Assembly (NCBI RefSeq): GCF_000739815.1
Contig: NZ_BBJJ01000038.1
Coordinates: 1 to 64,000 of the forward strand
Length of the DNA: 64,000 nt
From: Paraburkholderia mimosarum LMG 23256 = NBRC 106338
Lineage (GTDB): Bacteria > Pseudomonadota > Gammaproteobacteria > Burkholderiales > Burkholderiaceae
Direction of reading: 5' to 3'
The position numbers and the translations under genes were made by a program. A model generated the notes under the pieces. That model was not told the origin of the DNA. It did no database searches and was given only the letters and a program-made list of their open reading frames with translations. Positions 18,435-26,468 of the stretch are shown here, piece by piece; the stretch's first letter is position 1; every line of letters starts with the position of its first letter.

Positions 18435-18447
18435 TGTCATGTTGACA
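18435..18447. promoter_or_regulatory. Probable TetR autoregulatory operator
   Basis: TGTCA-TGT-TGACA, matching the site at 17208-17220 in half-site sequence and spacing. It lies 10 bases before the tetR start codon, downstream of a TATACT -10-like box (18469-18474, minus strand), so bound repressor would act as a roadblock on its own transcript. Confidence 0.6.
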
Positions 18448-18752
18448 AGGTACGTCACCAGATTAGTCAGTATAGTACAAGGCCGGTTTTGCATCCGGTT
18501 CGCCGGCAGCGGCTTACGGCCAGGATGCTCGCACAGCTTCGCGTATTGATTTCGACCGGGTGAACAGGGAGGTCGAGCGCGTGATCGTTGCCGCACATGA
18601 TGGCGTCGGCCAGATCAAAGGCACAGCATCTGCAGATGTTTTGACCGAGGCACGACAAATCCGGCACTCATCTTATCATTCAGTAGAACGTAATGTTTCA
18701 CGTCTTAAGCGTCATCCGTCGTAGTCACCGTAATCTACCTGGAGCGCATGAT
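18448..18752. other. Intergenic stretch upstream of tetR and the phaB remnant
   Basis: About 305 bases holding the tetR promoter (best -10-like box at 18469-18474). A plus-strand frame is open from about 18477 to 18722 without an ATG or ribosome site; its product is not recognisable and may be another gene fragment. Confidence 0.4.
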
Positions 18753-18894
18753 ATGGCGAAGCGGATTGCTTATGTAACCGGCGGCATGGGCGGTATTGGA
18801 ACGGCAATCTATCGTCTTCTGGCTCGCCAGCGACGAAGCAGGGTTCGCGACGGGAGCAGACTTCTCGCTAAACGGCGGCCTGTACATGAGCTAG
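18753..18894 (+). pseudogene. phaB: PhaB acetoacetyl-CoA reductase remnant, internal deletion
   Basis: The 5' end encodes MAKRIAYVTGGMGGIGTAI, the exact start expected of PhaB, behind a GGAG ribosome site. After about 19 codons the sequence jumps, in another frame, to the C-terminus (IVFWLASDEAGFATGADFS then LNGGLYMS and a stop). About 200 central codons with the catalytic Ser/Tyr/Lys are gone. A full PhaB is about 246 residues. It is a decayed polyhydroxyalkanoate gene, not a small protein. Confidence 0.85.
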
Positions 18895-18974
18895 CCATCA
18901 TCGGCACCGGCAACGACGCCGGCCGGTACGCGGTCTCCTGCGCCCGCAGTACGGCGCGAGAGAGACCTGCGGGA

Positions 18975-19002
18975 CCGGCGCAGAAAGGCTTTTCTGCGCC
19001 GG
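18975..19002 (+). terminator. Perfect 12-bp stem-loop after the phaB remnant
   Basis: CCGGCGCAGAAA and its exact complement are separated by a four-base loop (GGCT). It lies 80 bases after the remnant's stop. No T-run follows directly (T-rich sequence comes only near 19070), so it is terminator-like rather than a textbook intrinsic terminator. Confidence 0.5.
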
Positions 19003-19139
19003 ATTCGCGTCGGCGTCTGTCCTGGCCACCCATGGGCGCTTTGCGGCTATGCACATAGCATCGGCGCATTTATTTTTTTGTCTTTTTTGGCCGGCGAAGC
19101 TCCCGTTATCCCGTCACCTAGGGACAAAGGAGACAGAGG

Positions 19140-19547
19140 GTGAAGGCAATCCTTATCGACCCATATGCAGCAACGATCAAAAAGATCAGGTGCACCGGCG
19201 ATTACCGGCAAATATCCAGGCTCATAGAATGCACGCTGTTTGATGCAGTGCTGCTACCCAACGGAGACGCGATCTACGTCGACAGCGAAAGGCTCCTCAC
19301 GCCGATTGCGGAACGGCGTTTCTGGGCCATCCGGAATTTCTACCCGGGGGAGCGCTTCCCGGGTAAGGGTCTCCTGCTGGGCTCGGACAGTATTGGAAAC
19401 TCCATCGCGCCGCAGATGTCGATCGAAAATCTCAAGGCGCTCGTTACGTTCCACCAGAAGGCGCCCATGCAGGAGGCGCCGCCTGACGTTGCGCTCGATA
19501 CGCGCGCAATCGGCGTTGCGCGCATGCGGGCGAAACTTTGCAGATGA
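19140..19547 (+). CDS. Small hypothetical protein, DUF3846-like
   Basis: A 135-residue protein with a GTG start seven bases after AAAGGAG. The beginning (MKAILIDPYAATIKKI, then LIECTLFDAVLLPNGDAIYVD) and the later PGKGLLLGSD...MSIENLKALVTF look like the DUF3846 family, small proteins often carried by phages and mobile elements. No catalytic motif is visible. The C-terminal 30 residues overlap, on the other strand, the edge of a decayed reductase gene. Function unknown. Confidence 0.6.
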   Translation: MKAILIDPYAATIKKIRCTGDYRQISRLIECTLFDAVLLPNGDAIYVDSERLLTPIAERRFWAIRNFYPGERFPGKGLLLGSDSIGNSIAPQMSIENLKALVTFHQKAPMQEAPPDVALDTRAIGVARMRAKLCR

Positions 19548-19551
19548 GTGA

Positions 19552-19868
19552 GGGCGGAGCGCCCCGAACTCCGCGAGCTGGCCAGGACGCTGCGGAAACG
19601 GCATGGCCGCGCCCAGCGCCTTTCGAACTTCGGCAGGCATCGCTCGCGGCGTCCGTCACGTCGATCGGCGCCGCAAGTGCGCGCTCGTCGCAGAGAGCCG
19701 CTACCTCGCGCGCCTTGCCGATGCCGAAGTCGGCGAACACCCGTTCGCGCCGCGTTCGAGCAAATGACGCCCCACCGCCGCGCAGAGCCCCGAACCGCCG
19801 CCGGTCAGGAAAAACGGCGGCGTCCGTGGGCCGACCCCTTGCGCGCCGGGCCGCCTCTTCTTCGTCAT
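19552..19868 (-). pseudogene. SDR (3-hydroxyacyl-CoA dehydrogenase type-2-like) remnant
   Basis: The 5' part encodes FFLTGGGSGL...GRHLLERGAN in one frame and continues one frame over as VFADFGIGKAREVAALCDE and APIDVTDAASDA, the first 65 or so residues of an SDR. It then jumps to VRKALGAAMPFPQRPGQLAE, which matches the C-terminal end of HSD10-like SDRs. The active-site middle is missing and at least one frameshift is present. Its presumed ATG overlaps the stop of the DUF1059 gene (ATGA), so the intact ancestor was probably translationally coupled to it. Confidence 0.7.
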
Positions 19869-20077
19869 GCGGCGCGCGGCGATGCGACGGGCGGCGAGCC
19901 TTCGTGAAAGAGCTGACTGAGCTGCGCACGCAGCTCCGGCGAATCGCTGTGACGATGCACGCTCACCGCGTGCTGGACTGCGGCTTCCAGAAGCTCCGCG
20001 TCCGAATCCGCCGAAATGGCAACCGTGCAGTTCATCTCGCTCGGAAACTCCCTGCAGTCAATGTACTTTCTAGTCAT
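19865..20077 (-). CDS. DUF1059 domain small protein
   Basis: A 70-residue protein matching DUF1059 in length and layout: MTRKYIDCREFPSEMNCTVA, then SADSDAELLEAAVQHAVSVH and a helical end. The conserved Cys pair (C8, C17) and the His residues of the family are present. An AGAGG ribosome site lies seven bases before the ATG, and a promoter with a perfect -10 box lies about 75 bases upstream. Function of the family is not known. The gene appears intact although its neighbour downstream is decayed. Confidence 0.85.
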   Translation of the reverse strand: MTRKYIDCREFPSEMNCTVAISADSDAELLEAAVQHAVSVHRHSDSPELRAQLSQLFHEGSPPVASPRAA

Positions 20078-20150
20078 GGCGAGACCTCTTGTGGGCGAAT
20101 CGATACAATCTCAAACAGACGCACGCGCGAACCATACGGCATGCGTGAAA

Positions 20151-20179
20151 ATTATAGAATCCATGCATGACGCTTGCTA
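20151..20179 (-). promoter_or_regulatory. Promoter of the DUF1059 gene
   Basis: A perfect -10 box TATAAT (20156-20151 on the minus strand) is preceded, after 17 bases, by the weak -35-like TAGCAA. The predicted start is near 20143, 66 bases before the ATG. The region is locally AT-rich, unlike its surroundings. Confidence 0.55.
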
Positions 20180-20562
20180 AACTATTAAAGCCAATCGACG
20201 TACGTCAATAATCTGAATTAATGCGCGAGATTTTATTTATCAAGCTGCGTAATTTAGGTTAGCTAATGAATCAACGAGGCACGGCGGCGACTGCCCGGCC
20301 ACAAGACCGGCGATGCCGCAAAGCGCTCGTTGCCCGGGCCCCTGTACGGCCCGGCCAGAGGCCGCACTCTGCCGCCCTTTTCGAAAGCCTTCCTTCCCGC
20401 TTTCCCGACCGAGCGCACACCGTCTTTTTGCGCATGCGAATCTGCATTGATTCGACAATTGGAGCGGTCGCTTGCAGTCCCCTTCAGTCCACGCAGTCCA
20501 CGAAAGTGCACGCCGGGCCAGTTGCGCGTGTTGTTTCCGATCCCTTGAATGAGAGGTGTGCG
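20180..20562. other. Intergenic stretch upstream of the FAD oxidase
   Basis: About 380 bases. The first 90 are AT-rich and include a 10-base palindrome, GACGTACGTC (20197-20206). The rest is GC-rich and open in several frames, but without a plausible protein or ribosome site. The frame upstream of the oxidase ATG is not supported by family similarity. Confidence 0.45.
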
Positions 20563-21981
20563 ATGTCCAGCCTGTCGAGCGACTCCATAGCAACACTGAA
20601 AGGCGCGCTGCGCGGCGATGCCCTGCAACCGGGCGACGCGGGCTACGACGAAGCGCGGCAAATCTGGAACGCGATGATCGAGCGCCGCCCGGCGCTGATC
20701 GTGCGCTGCCGGGGTTGCGCCGACGTGCGGCGCGCGGTGGCGTTCGCGAGCGAAACGGGCCTGCCGCTGGCCGTGCGCGGCGGCGGCCACAACATCGCGG
20801 GCAGCGCGCTGTGCGAAGGCGGCATCGTGATCGACCTGTCGCTCATGAAGTCGGTGCGAGTGGAGCCCGCCACGCGGCGCGCGTATGTCGAGCCGGGCGC
20901 GACGCTACGCGACTTCGATCATGAGGCGCAGGCTTTCGGCCTCGCCACGCCGTTGGGCATCAATTCGACGACCGGCGTGGCGGGTCTCACGCTGGGTGGT
21001 GGGTTCGGCTGGCTGAGCCGACGCTTCGGCATGTCGATCGACAATCTGGTCGCCGCCGACATCGTGACGGCCGACGGCGATCTGCTGCGCGCGAGCGCCG
21101 AGGAAAACGCCGACCTGTTCTGGGCGATCCGCGGCGGCGGCGGCAACTTCGGCGTGGTGACGATGTTCGAGTTCGCGCTGCACCCCGTTGGCCCCGAGGT
21201 CTACGGCGGGCTCGTGGTGCTGCCGCTCGACGCCGCGAAGGAAGCGTTGGTGCAATATCGCGAGGCGGCGAGCGCGATGCCCGAAGACTTGACCGTGTGG
21301 AGCGTGCTGCGCCTCGCGCCGCCACTGCCTTTCCTGCCGCCGGAAGTGCACGGCACGCCGGTCATCGCCTTCGCGATCTGCTATACCGGGCCGGTGGAAA
21401 ACGGCCCACAGGCGGTGGAGCGCGTGCGGGCCTTCGGCAAGCCATGTGGCGAACATCTCGGGCCCATGCCGTACACGGCCTGGCAACAGGCGTTCGATCC
21501 GTTGCTCACACCGGGCGAGCGCAACTACTGGAAGTCGCACAACCTCGCCACATTGCCCGACGGCCTGCTCGACACGTTGACCGACGCCATCGCCAGCCTG
21601 CCCTCGCCCCAGTGCGAAATATTCTTCGGACAAATCGGCGGCGCGACTCAACGCGTCGCGCCTGACGCAATGGCCTATCCGAGCCGCGACGCCCTCTACG
21701 TCATGAACGTGCACGGCCGCTGGAGCGATGCCGCCGACGACGCCCGCTGCATCGCCTGGGCGCGCGGCTTCTTCGAGGCATCGGCGCCGTTTGCGCTCGG
21801 CAGCGTCTATGTGAACTTCCTCACGGACGATGAACGCGCACGCGTCGAGGCGGCCTATGGTCCGAACATGAGCCGTCTCGTGGCGATCAAGACACGTTAC
21901 GACCCGCACAATCTTTTCCGTCACAACCAGAACATCCGGCCGGAAGCGTCAGGCTCAGGAAGCACACCAGGGAGCAATTGA
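20563..21981 (+). CDS. FAD-binding oxidoreductase (BBE-like / 6-hydroxynicotine oxidase type)
   Basis: A 472-residue PCMH-type flavoprotein. The FAD-attachment motif RGGGHN places the covalent His at residue 76, followed by GGIVIDLSLM, GVAGLTLGGGFGWLSRRFG, GGGGNFGVVT and the C-terminal BBE motif RYDPHNLFRHNQNI. The second, cysteinyl FAD link of bicovalent enzymes is not evident. Family members oxidise alcohols, amines or sugars. No signal peptide or Tat motif is seen, so it is probably cytosolic. The ATG at 20563 follows GAGAGGTG. The GYD-domain gene follows 34 bases later, so the two likely form an operon. Confidence 0.9.
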   Translation: MSSLSSDSIATLKGALRGDALQPGDAGYDEARQIWNAMIERRPALIVRCRGCADVRRAVAFASETGLPLAVRGGGHNIAGSALCEGGIVIDLSLMKSVRVEPATRRAYVEPGATLRDFDHEAQAFGLATPLGINSTTGVAGLTLGGGFGWLSRRFGMSIDNLVAADIVTADGDLLRASAEENADLFWAIRGGGGNFGVVTMFEFALHPVGPEVYGGLVVLPLDAAKEALVQYREAASAMPEDLTVWSVLRLAPPLPFLPPEVHGTPVIAFAICYTGPVENGPQAVERVRAFGKPCGEHLGPMPYTAWQQAFDPLLTPGERNYWKSHNLATLPDGLLDTLTDAIASLPSPQCEIFFGQIGGATQRVAPDAMAYPSRDALYVMNVHGRWSDAADDARCIAWARGFFEASAPFALGSVYVNFLTDDERARVEAAYGPNMSRLVAIKTRYDPHNLFRHNQNIRPEASGSGSTPGSN

Positions 21982-22015
21982 TCCGCGTTTCGATGTCATC
22001 GTAAGGGGAATCGTC

Positions 22016-22309
22016 ATGTCGACCTATGTGGTGCTCGCGCAGTTCACCGACCAGGGTATCCGCACCGTGAAGAACAGTGCCAACCGGGCCGGTCAGGCAG
22101 CGGAAATGGCAAAAACTTTCGGCTGTGAAATGAAGCAGATTTACTGGACGCTCGGGGAATACGACATCGTCACCGTCATTGAAGCGCCCGACGAGCAAAG
22201 CTTCATGGCGTTCGGTCTCGCGCTGGGATCGCTCGGCAATATCCGTACGCAAACGCTGCGCGCATTGAGCAAGGACGAGTTCACGGCGGTGATCGGCAAG
22301 CTTCCTTGA
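22016..22309 (+). CDS. GYD domain-containing protein
   Basis: A 97-residue protein of the GYD family (PF08734). It begins MSTYVVLAQFTDQGIRTVKN and carries the signature WTLGEYDIVTVIEAPDE with the G-x-Y-D core. Members form small ferredoxin-like alpha/beta dimers of unknown role. AAGGGG lies before the ATG. It is downstream of the FAD oxidase gene and probably cotranscribed with it. Confidence 0.9.
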   Translation: MSTYVVLAQFTDQGIRTVKNSANRAGQAAEMAKTFGCEMKQIYWTLGEYDIVTVIEAPDEQSFMAFGLALGSLGNIRTQTLRALSKDEFTAVIGKLP

Positions 22310-22512
22310 TTCGCTCGATCAAACGGGCAGAGGCGCGGGTAGCGGCGCGAGCAGCGGCGCGCGGGCCCGCGCCGCAATTGTTCATACGTATGCGGGGCGT
22401 GCGCAACGCATTCCCCCGCGAGATTGCCGGAGGCATTTCTCTGCCCGAAGTCGCCGGCGCGCGCAGCGACTTTCCGGTAACCGCCACTGTGCGAGCGAAC
22501 TCTTTCTTTTTC

Positions 22513-22524
22513 GCAAACGTTTGC
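22513..22524. promoter_or_regulatory. LacI/PurR-type palindrome upstream of the exopolysaccharide locus
   Basis: GCAAACGTTTGC is a perfect 12-base palindrome with a central CG, the form of LacI/GalR-family operators and the core of the PurR box. It lies 73 bases before the first gene of the glycan locus. No regulator gene of this family is in the window. Confidence 0.5.
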
Positions 22525-22596
22525 CGCCCGGGTATCAAGTCTGGCGGGCCACGGCCGAAAACCCGTACATCGCCACGAATTTTTGGAGACCCGGCC

Positions 22597-22974
22597 GTGA
22601 CGCGCGTTGTGCTCTTACTTGCCGTAATGGTTATGACAGGTTGCGCGCAGCTGCAGCCGCCCACTACGGCGCAAACCGGCAAACCCGCGGTGTCGAACGC
22701 AATCATGAAATTCGACATTCCCGCCGATGCGCTCGGCGCGCGCGATGCGCAGCTCAGCGCCGTGCTCGCCAAGGCGGGCGCGCTCGCCGCCGCGCAGAAG
22801 CAACCCACCGTGATCCGCGTGACGGCGCTCGGCCAGGACCTTCCGTACATCAACCAGGCAATCTGGAAGGGTGTGCCGCAAAGGCAGGGGACGAGGCCCA
22901 CGCTGGAAAACCTCACGGCTGGCGCGAACCAGGCGTACAGCGTCTCGATCGAGCCGTTGCATACGGGGAGCTGA
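22597..22974 (+). CDS. Small lipoprotein of the exopolysaccharide locus
   Basis: A 125-residue protein with a GTG start eight bases after GGAG and a lipoprotein signal peptide ending in the lipobox M-T-G-C (residues 12-15). The mature part is FDIPADALGARDAQLSAVLA with an alternating helical pattern, then VIRVTALGQDLPYINQAI. The longer upstream frame is rejected because it lacks a signal sequence. No family is recognised. It starts the plus-strand block that continues with a secreted protein, a transglycosylase and the synthase genes, so an envelope role in polymer export is plausible. Confidence 0.75.
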   Translation: MTRVVLLLAVMVMTGCAQLQPPTTAQTGKPAVSNAIMKFDIPADALGARDAQLSAVLAKAGALAAAQKQPTVIRVTALGQDLPYINQAIWKGVPQRQGTRPTLENLTAGANQAYSVSIEPLHTGS

Positions 22975-22977
22975 CCA

Positions 22978-23337
22978 ATGCGCCAGATCGCTCTCGCCGC
23001 AGCCGTTCTTTTCCTGTGCAACGCCGCGTGGGCAGGCCAGCCCGCCGCCAGCGGGAACCCAACCGCAGGCCCAACCGTTAGCCCGACCGTGGTTGCCGCC
23101 GCGGCCGCGGCCGCGGACAAGGTCTATCCCCCGCTGCCCACGCTCGCCATGTTGCCGCCCGCGAGCGGCGACGACGACGAAGCGCCCGCGCCGCACAGCG
23201 CTTCTTCTCACAAGAAGAAAGCGCGCCAGCGCGACTGCCATTGCGCGATGCCCGCGCCGCGGCTCGTCGTTTCCGACACCTCGCGCGCCTATCTGAAGGA
23301 CATCGAGCAGCGACTCGATTCCGCTCTCGCGCAGTAA
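22978..23337 (+). CDS. Small secreted protein of unknown function
   Basis: A 119-residue protein with a signal peptide (MRQIALAAAVLFLCNAAWAG) and an Ala/Pro/Thr-rich stretch, then a basic KKKARQRDCHCAMP segment with a C-x-C pair and a C-terminal helix (SRAYLKDIEQRLDSALAQ). It starts three bases after the lipoprotein stop with GGGAG in front, so it is cotranscribed. Not recognised; probably periplasmic. Confidence 0.7.
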   Translation: MRQIALAAAVLFLCNAAWAGQPAASGNPTAGPTVSPTVVAAAAAAADKVYPPLPTLAMLPPASGDDDEAPAPHSASSHKKKARQRDCHCAMPAPRLVVSDTSRAYLKDIEQRLDSALAQ

Positions 23338-23361
23338 CGTTCCAACCCGGAGCCTCGACCG

Positions 23362-23859
23362 ATGCAGCACAAGACCACCGCCCTCCGCCGGTTGCGATCG
23401 CGGGGCCGCCTCGCCCGGCTCATGCTCGCGGGCCTCGCGGCATTCGGCATTTCTGCGGCGCATGCCGCGCCGCCGGCCGACGAGTGCTTCGAAAAGGCCG
23501 GCGCCTACCAGGGCGTGAATCCGCTCGTGCTGCGCGCGGTCGCATGGCGGGAATCGAAAGGCGACGCGGCGGCCATCAATCACAACGCCAACGGCTCGAT
23601 CGACGTAGGGCAGGCGCAGATCAACTCGATCCACTTTCCCGAACTCACGCGCGAGGGCATTCCGCACCGCGCGCTCACGGACCCTTGCGTGAATATCTTC
23701 GTGGCCGCGTGGCTGCTCAAGCAAAAGATGGTGCGATACGGCAACACGTGGCGCGCCATCGGCGCGTACCACTCGGAATCGCCGCACGAGCGCGACGCCT
23801 ACGCGCGCAGCATCCAGGCGATTCTCGTGAGCTGGGGGCACCTGCAGCCGGGACGATGA
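23362..23859 (+). CDS. Lytic transglycosylase, SLT domain (IagB/PilT-like)
   Basis: A 165-residue periplasmic muramidase. A signal peptide (to about residue 36, AHA/APP) is followed by a single SLT domain: catalytic Glu64 in WRESKGD, then NGSIDVGQAQINS and the late AIGAYHS. This compact form is typical of enzymes that open peptidoglycan for secretion systems, pili or polymer export. Its place between two small envelope proteins and the glycan synthase suggests it makes room for the trans-periplasmic machine (inference). Confidence 0.88.
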   Translation: MQHKTTALRRLRSRGRLARLMLAGLAAFGISAAHAAPPADECFEKAGAYQGVNPLVLRAVAWRESKGDAAAINHNANGSIDVGQAQINSIHFPELTREGIPHRALTDPCVNIFVAAWLLKQKMVRYGNTWRAIGAYHSESPHERDAYARSIQAILVSWGHLQPGR

Positions 23860-24112
23860 GCGCGGCACGAGGCTTCATTCGTTGCTGGCTTCCCATCCCC
23901 TTTCGTATGCGCGGCCCAACCAGGTCCCGCGGTGTGTGACAGCCCCGCCGCTGACCGCGCCAGTCGAACCTCGCGGCCTTCCCTACGAGATCCTTTCGCA
24001 TCACCGGACACCGGCGAATTCGCCGCCGGCTGACGCCGATCAAAGATACCTCTGAGAGCCTCAAGTTTCACCAAAGCCCGCCGATAAGCCGCCTGGACAA
24101 GGAAGCATCCGT

Positions 24113-26464
24113 ATGGAGAGGATCATCGGCACGGCTGGTCGCGAGGTACGTTGGAGAATTCGCCCGCGCGGCTGGCGCCTGGGCGGCGGCCGGCACGCCG
24201 TCACGACCGCCGCGCCCTTCAGGCTGCCCGGCTGGGCAGCGGGGCTGGCATGGCTCGTCACGCTGGCAGCAGTCTCGGTGATCGCCTCGGTCAGGCTCGA
24301 CCTCGTGGCGCAGTTCTGCCTGTCGTTCGCGGTGGTTGCCACGATGATCGCGCTGCGCCGCGTGCGCAGGTTTGAAGGCGTGCGCCTGTTCTTCCTCTTG
24401 TGCTCGGGCTTTCTCACGTTTCGCTACCTGTATTGGCGAACGACTTCGACGCTCGACTATTACGGTTTCTTCGACTTCATCTTCGCGTTGTTGCTGTATT
24501 TCGCGGAGATCTACGGGATCGTCGTGGCGTCGGTCGGCCTGTTCGTGAACAGCCGGCCCCTTCATCGCGCGGCGGCGCCGCTCGTGACCGACGCGGGGCC
24601 GGTGGCCAGCGTCGATGTGTTCATCCCGACCTACAACGAATCGCCCGATCTGCTGGAGGTTACGCTGCGAGCGGCGCTCGACATGCGCTATCCGCGCGGC
24701 CGGCTAAAAGTCTATCTGCTCGACGACGGGGGCACCCAGCAGAAGCTCGCACAGGCCGACGAAGCGAAGGCCGCCGAGGCACGCGAACGCGCACAGGCGC
24801 TGCGCGAGATGACGGCACGCCATGGCGCCATCTATTTGACGAGGGCGAAGAACGAACACGCGAAGGCGGGCAATATCAACGCCGCGCTGGCTCAAACGAG
24901 CGGCGACCTCATGGTGATCTTCGACGCTGACCATGTGCCGACCGCCGATTTCCTCGAGAAGACGGTCGGCTTCTTTCAGCGCGACGAGCGGGTGTGCCTC
25001 GTGCAGACGCCGCACTTCTTCATCAATCCCGATCCGCTCGAGAAGAACCTCGGCATGTTCGGCAAGATGCCGTCCGAAAGCGAGATGTTCTACTCGGTCA
25101 TCCAGCCGGGGCTCGACTTCTGGAATGCGTCATTCTTTTGCGGGTCGGCTGCCGTGCTGCGGCGCCACTGCGTGATGGAGATCGGCGGCATCACGGGCCA
25201 ATCCATCACGGAAGATGCGGAAACGGCGCTGACGCTGCACTCGCGCGGCTATCACAGCGTGTACCTGAACGAGCCGCTGATCTCCGGGTTGCAGCCCGAG
25301 ACGTTCGCCAGCTTCGTCCTGCAGCGGGTGCGGTGGGCACAAGGGATGATCCAGCTGCTGCTCTTGAGCAACCCGTTGGGCATGAAGGGACTGACGGTGC
25401 CGCAGCGCCTCTGCTACTTCTCCAACGCGTTCTTCTGGTTCTTCTGCTACGCGCGCATCGTGTTCCTGTTTGCGCCGGGGATGTATCTCCTGTTCGGCCT
25501 GCAGTTCTACCACGCGACAATTCCTCAGTTTTTCGCTTACGGCCTGCCCCAGGTGGTGGGAGCGATTCTCACCACCGATTATCTGTTCGGACGGCACCGG
25601 TGGACGCTCATTTCAGAGGTCTATGAACTGCTGCTCTCGCTGTTCTCGCTGCGCGGCGTCGTCTCCGTCCTGAAGAATCCGCGTGCGCCGACCTTCAAGG
25701 TCACGCCCAAGGGCGAGCAAATGGACGAGGACGCCATCTCCGAGCTCTCGGGGCCGTTCTACGCCGTCTACCTTTACGTGCTGATCGCCGCGGTCGTCGG
25801 GATCTGGAAGCTGCTGCACGACGCGCCGCACGCGGACGTCATCATGGCATCGCTCGGCTGGAGCGTGTTGAATCTCGTACTGTTGAACGCCTGCGTCGGC
25901 GTGCTCTATGAACGCAAGCAGCGGCGGGCCACGCCGCGCATCCCGACCAACATCGAGGCAACGCTGCATCTCGACGACGCCGGGCCCGAAGGGGCGCCGG
26001 CGCGCGCGCTCGCATGCCGCATCGTCGACATGTCGGCCGGCGGCGCGAAGCTCGTGATTGCGCGTGGCGCGTACTCGGGCACCCTGCCCCAGTCACACGC
26101 GACGCTCGAAGTCTTCAACGCCGCGCTCAACCGCACGAGCCGTGTCGCCGTGGCGCTGCGCGCGTCGTTCAGCACGCCCGACGGGGATCTGGCGGTCGGC
26201 GCGCAATTCAGCGATCACAGTGTCGCGGGACGGTCGGAGCAAGTCGCGCTCGTGTTCGGCGATAGCGGACGCTGGCGCGTATTCCGCGAAAGCCGCAACC
26301 GACGCATCGGCATCCTGCGCAGCCTCGCCACGGTCATCAGCCTCGGCACCATCCACGCTTTACATCATTACCGCGTCTTTTTCGCCAGCATGGGCACCTA
26401 TGCCGTCCGGCCGCTCCTCGCCCGCACGCGTACCCTGCGTTCCCTTCTCTCGTCGCGCCAATAA
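24113..26464 (+). CDS. BcsA-family processive glycosyltransferase with PilZ domain
   Basis: A 783-residue inner-membrane GT2 synthase. Transmembrane segments flank the catalytic domain, whose motifs are all present: LLDDGG near 203, the DxD motif IFDADH (271-273), FFCGS at 341, TED (366-368) and QRVRW (404-408), plus VQTPHFF as in cellulose synthases. A C-terminal PilZ domain has RATPR (about 604) and DMSAGG (about 638), the intact c-di-GMP-binding pair. It should extrude a beta-linked polymer when c-di-GMP is high. An AAGGA site precedes the ATG. The polymer cannot be assigned; cellulose is likely but not proven. Confidence 0.9.
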   Translation: MERIIGTAGREVRWRIRPRGWRLGGGRHAVTTAAPFRLPGWAAGLAWLVTLAAVSVIASVRLDLVAQFCLSFAVVATMIALRRVRRFEGVRLFFLLCSGFLTFRYLYWRTTSTLDYYGFFDFIFALLLYFAEIYGIVVASVGLFVNSRPLHRAAAPLVTDAGPVASVDVFIPTYNESPDLLEVTLRAALDMRYPRGRLKVYLLDDGGTQQKLAQADEAKAAEARERAQALREMTARHGAIYLTRAKNEHAKAGNINAALAQTSGDLMVIFDADHVPTADFLEKTVGFFQRDERVCLVQTPHFFINPDPLEKNLGMFGKMPSESEMFYSVIQPGLDFWNASFFCGSAAVLRRHCVMEIGGITGQSITEDAETALTLHSRGYHSVYLNEPLISGLQPETFASFVLQRVRWAQGMIQLLLLSNPLGMKGLTVPQRLCYFSNAFFWFFCYARIVFLFAPGMYLLFGLQFYHATIPQFFAYGLPQVVGAILTTDYLFGRHRWTLISEVYELLLSLFSLRGVVSVLKNPRAPTFKVTPKGEQMDEDAISELSGPFYAVYLYVLIAAVVGIWKLLHDAPHADVIMASLGWSVLNLVLLNACVGVLYERKQRRATPRIPTNIEATLHLDDAGPEGAPARALACRIVDMSAGGAKLVIARGAYSGTLPQSHATLEVFNAALNRTSRVAVALRASFSTPDGDLAVGAQFSDHSVAGRSEQVALVFGDSGRWRVFRESRNRRIGILRSLATVISLGTIHALHHYRVFFASMGTYAVRPLLARTRTLRSLLSSRQ

Positions 26465-26468
26465 CCCG

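Noticed and set aside
20266..20562. N-terminal extension of the FAD oxidase
   Set aside because: The 99 extra residues are unlike the family and carry no signal or Tat motif; the ATG at 20563 has a ribosome site and starts where homology starts.
20240..20596. A minus-strand frame in front of the FAD oxidase
   Set aside because: Basic, low-complexity product, no ribosome site and no homology that I can see.
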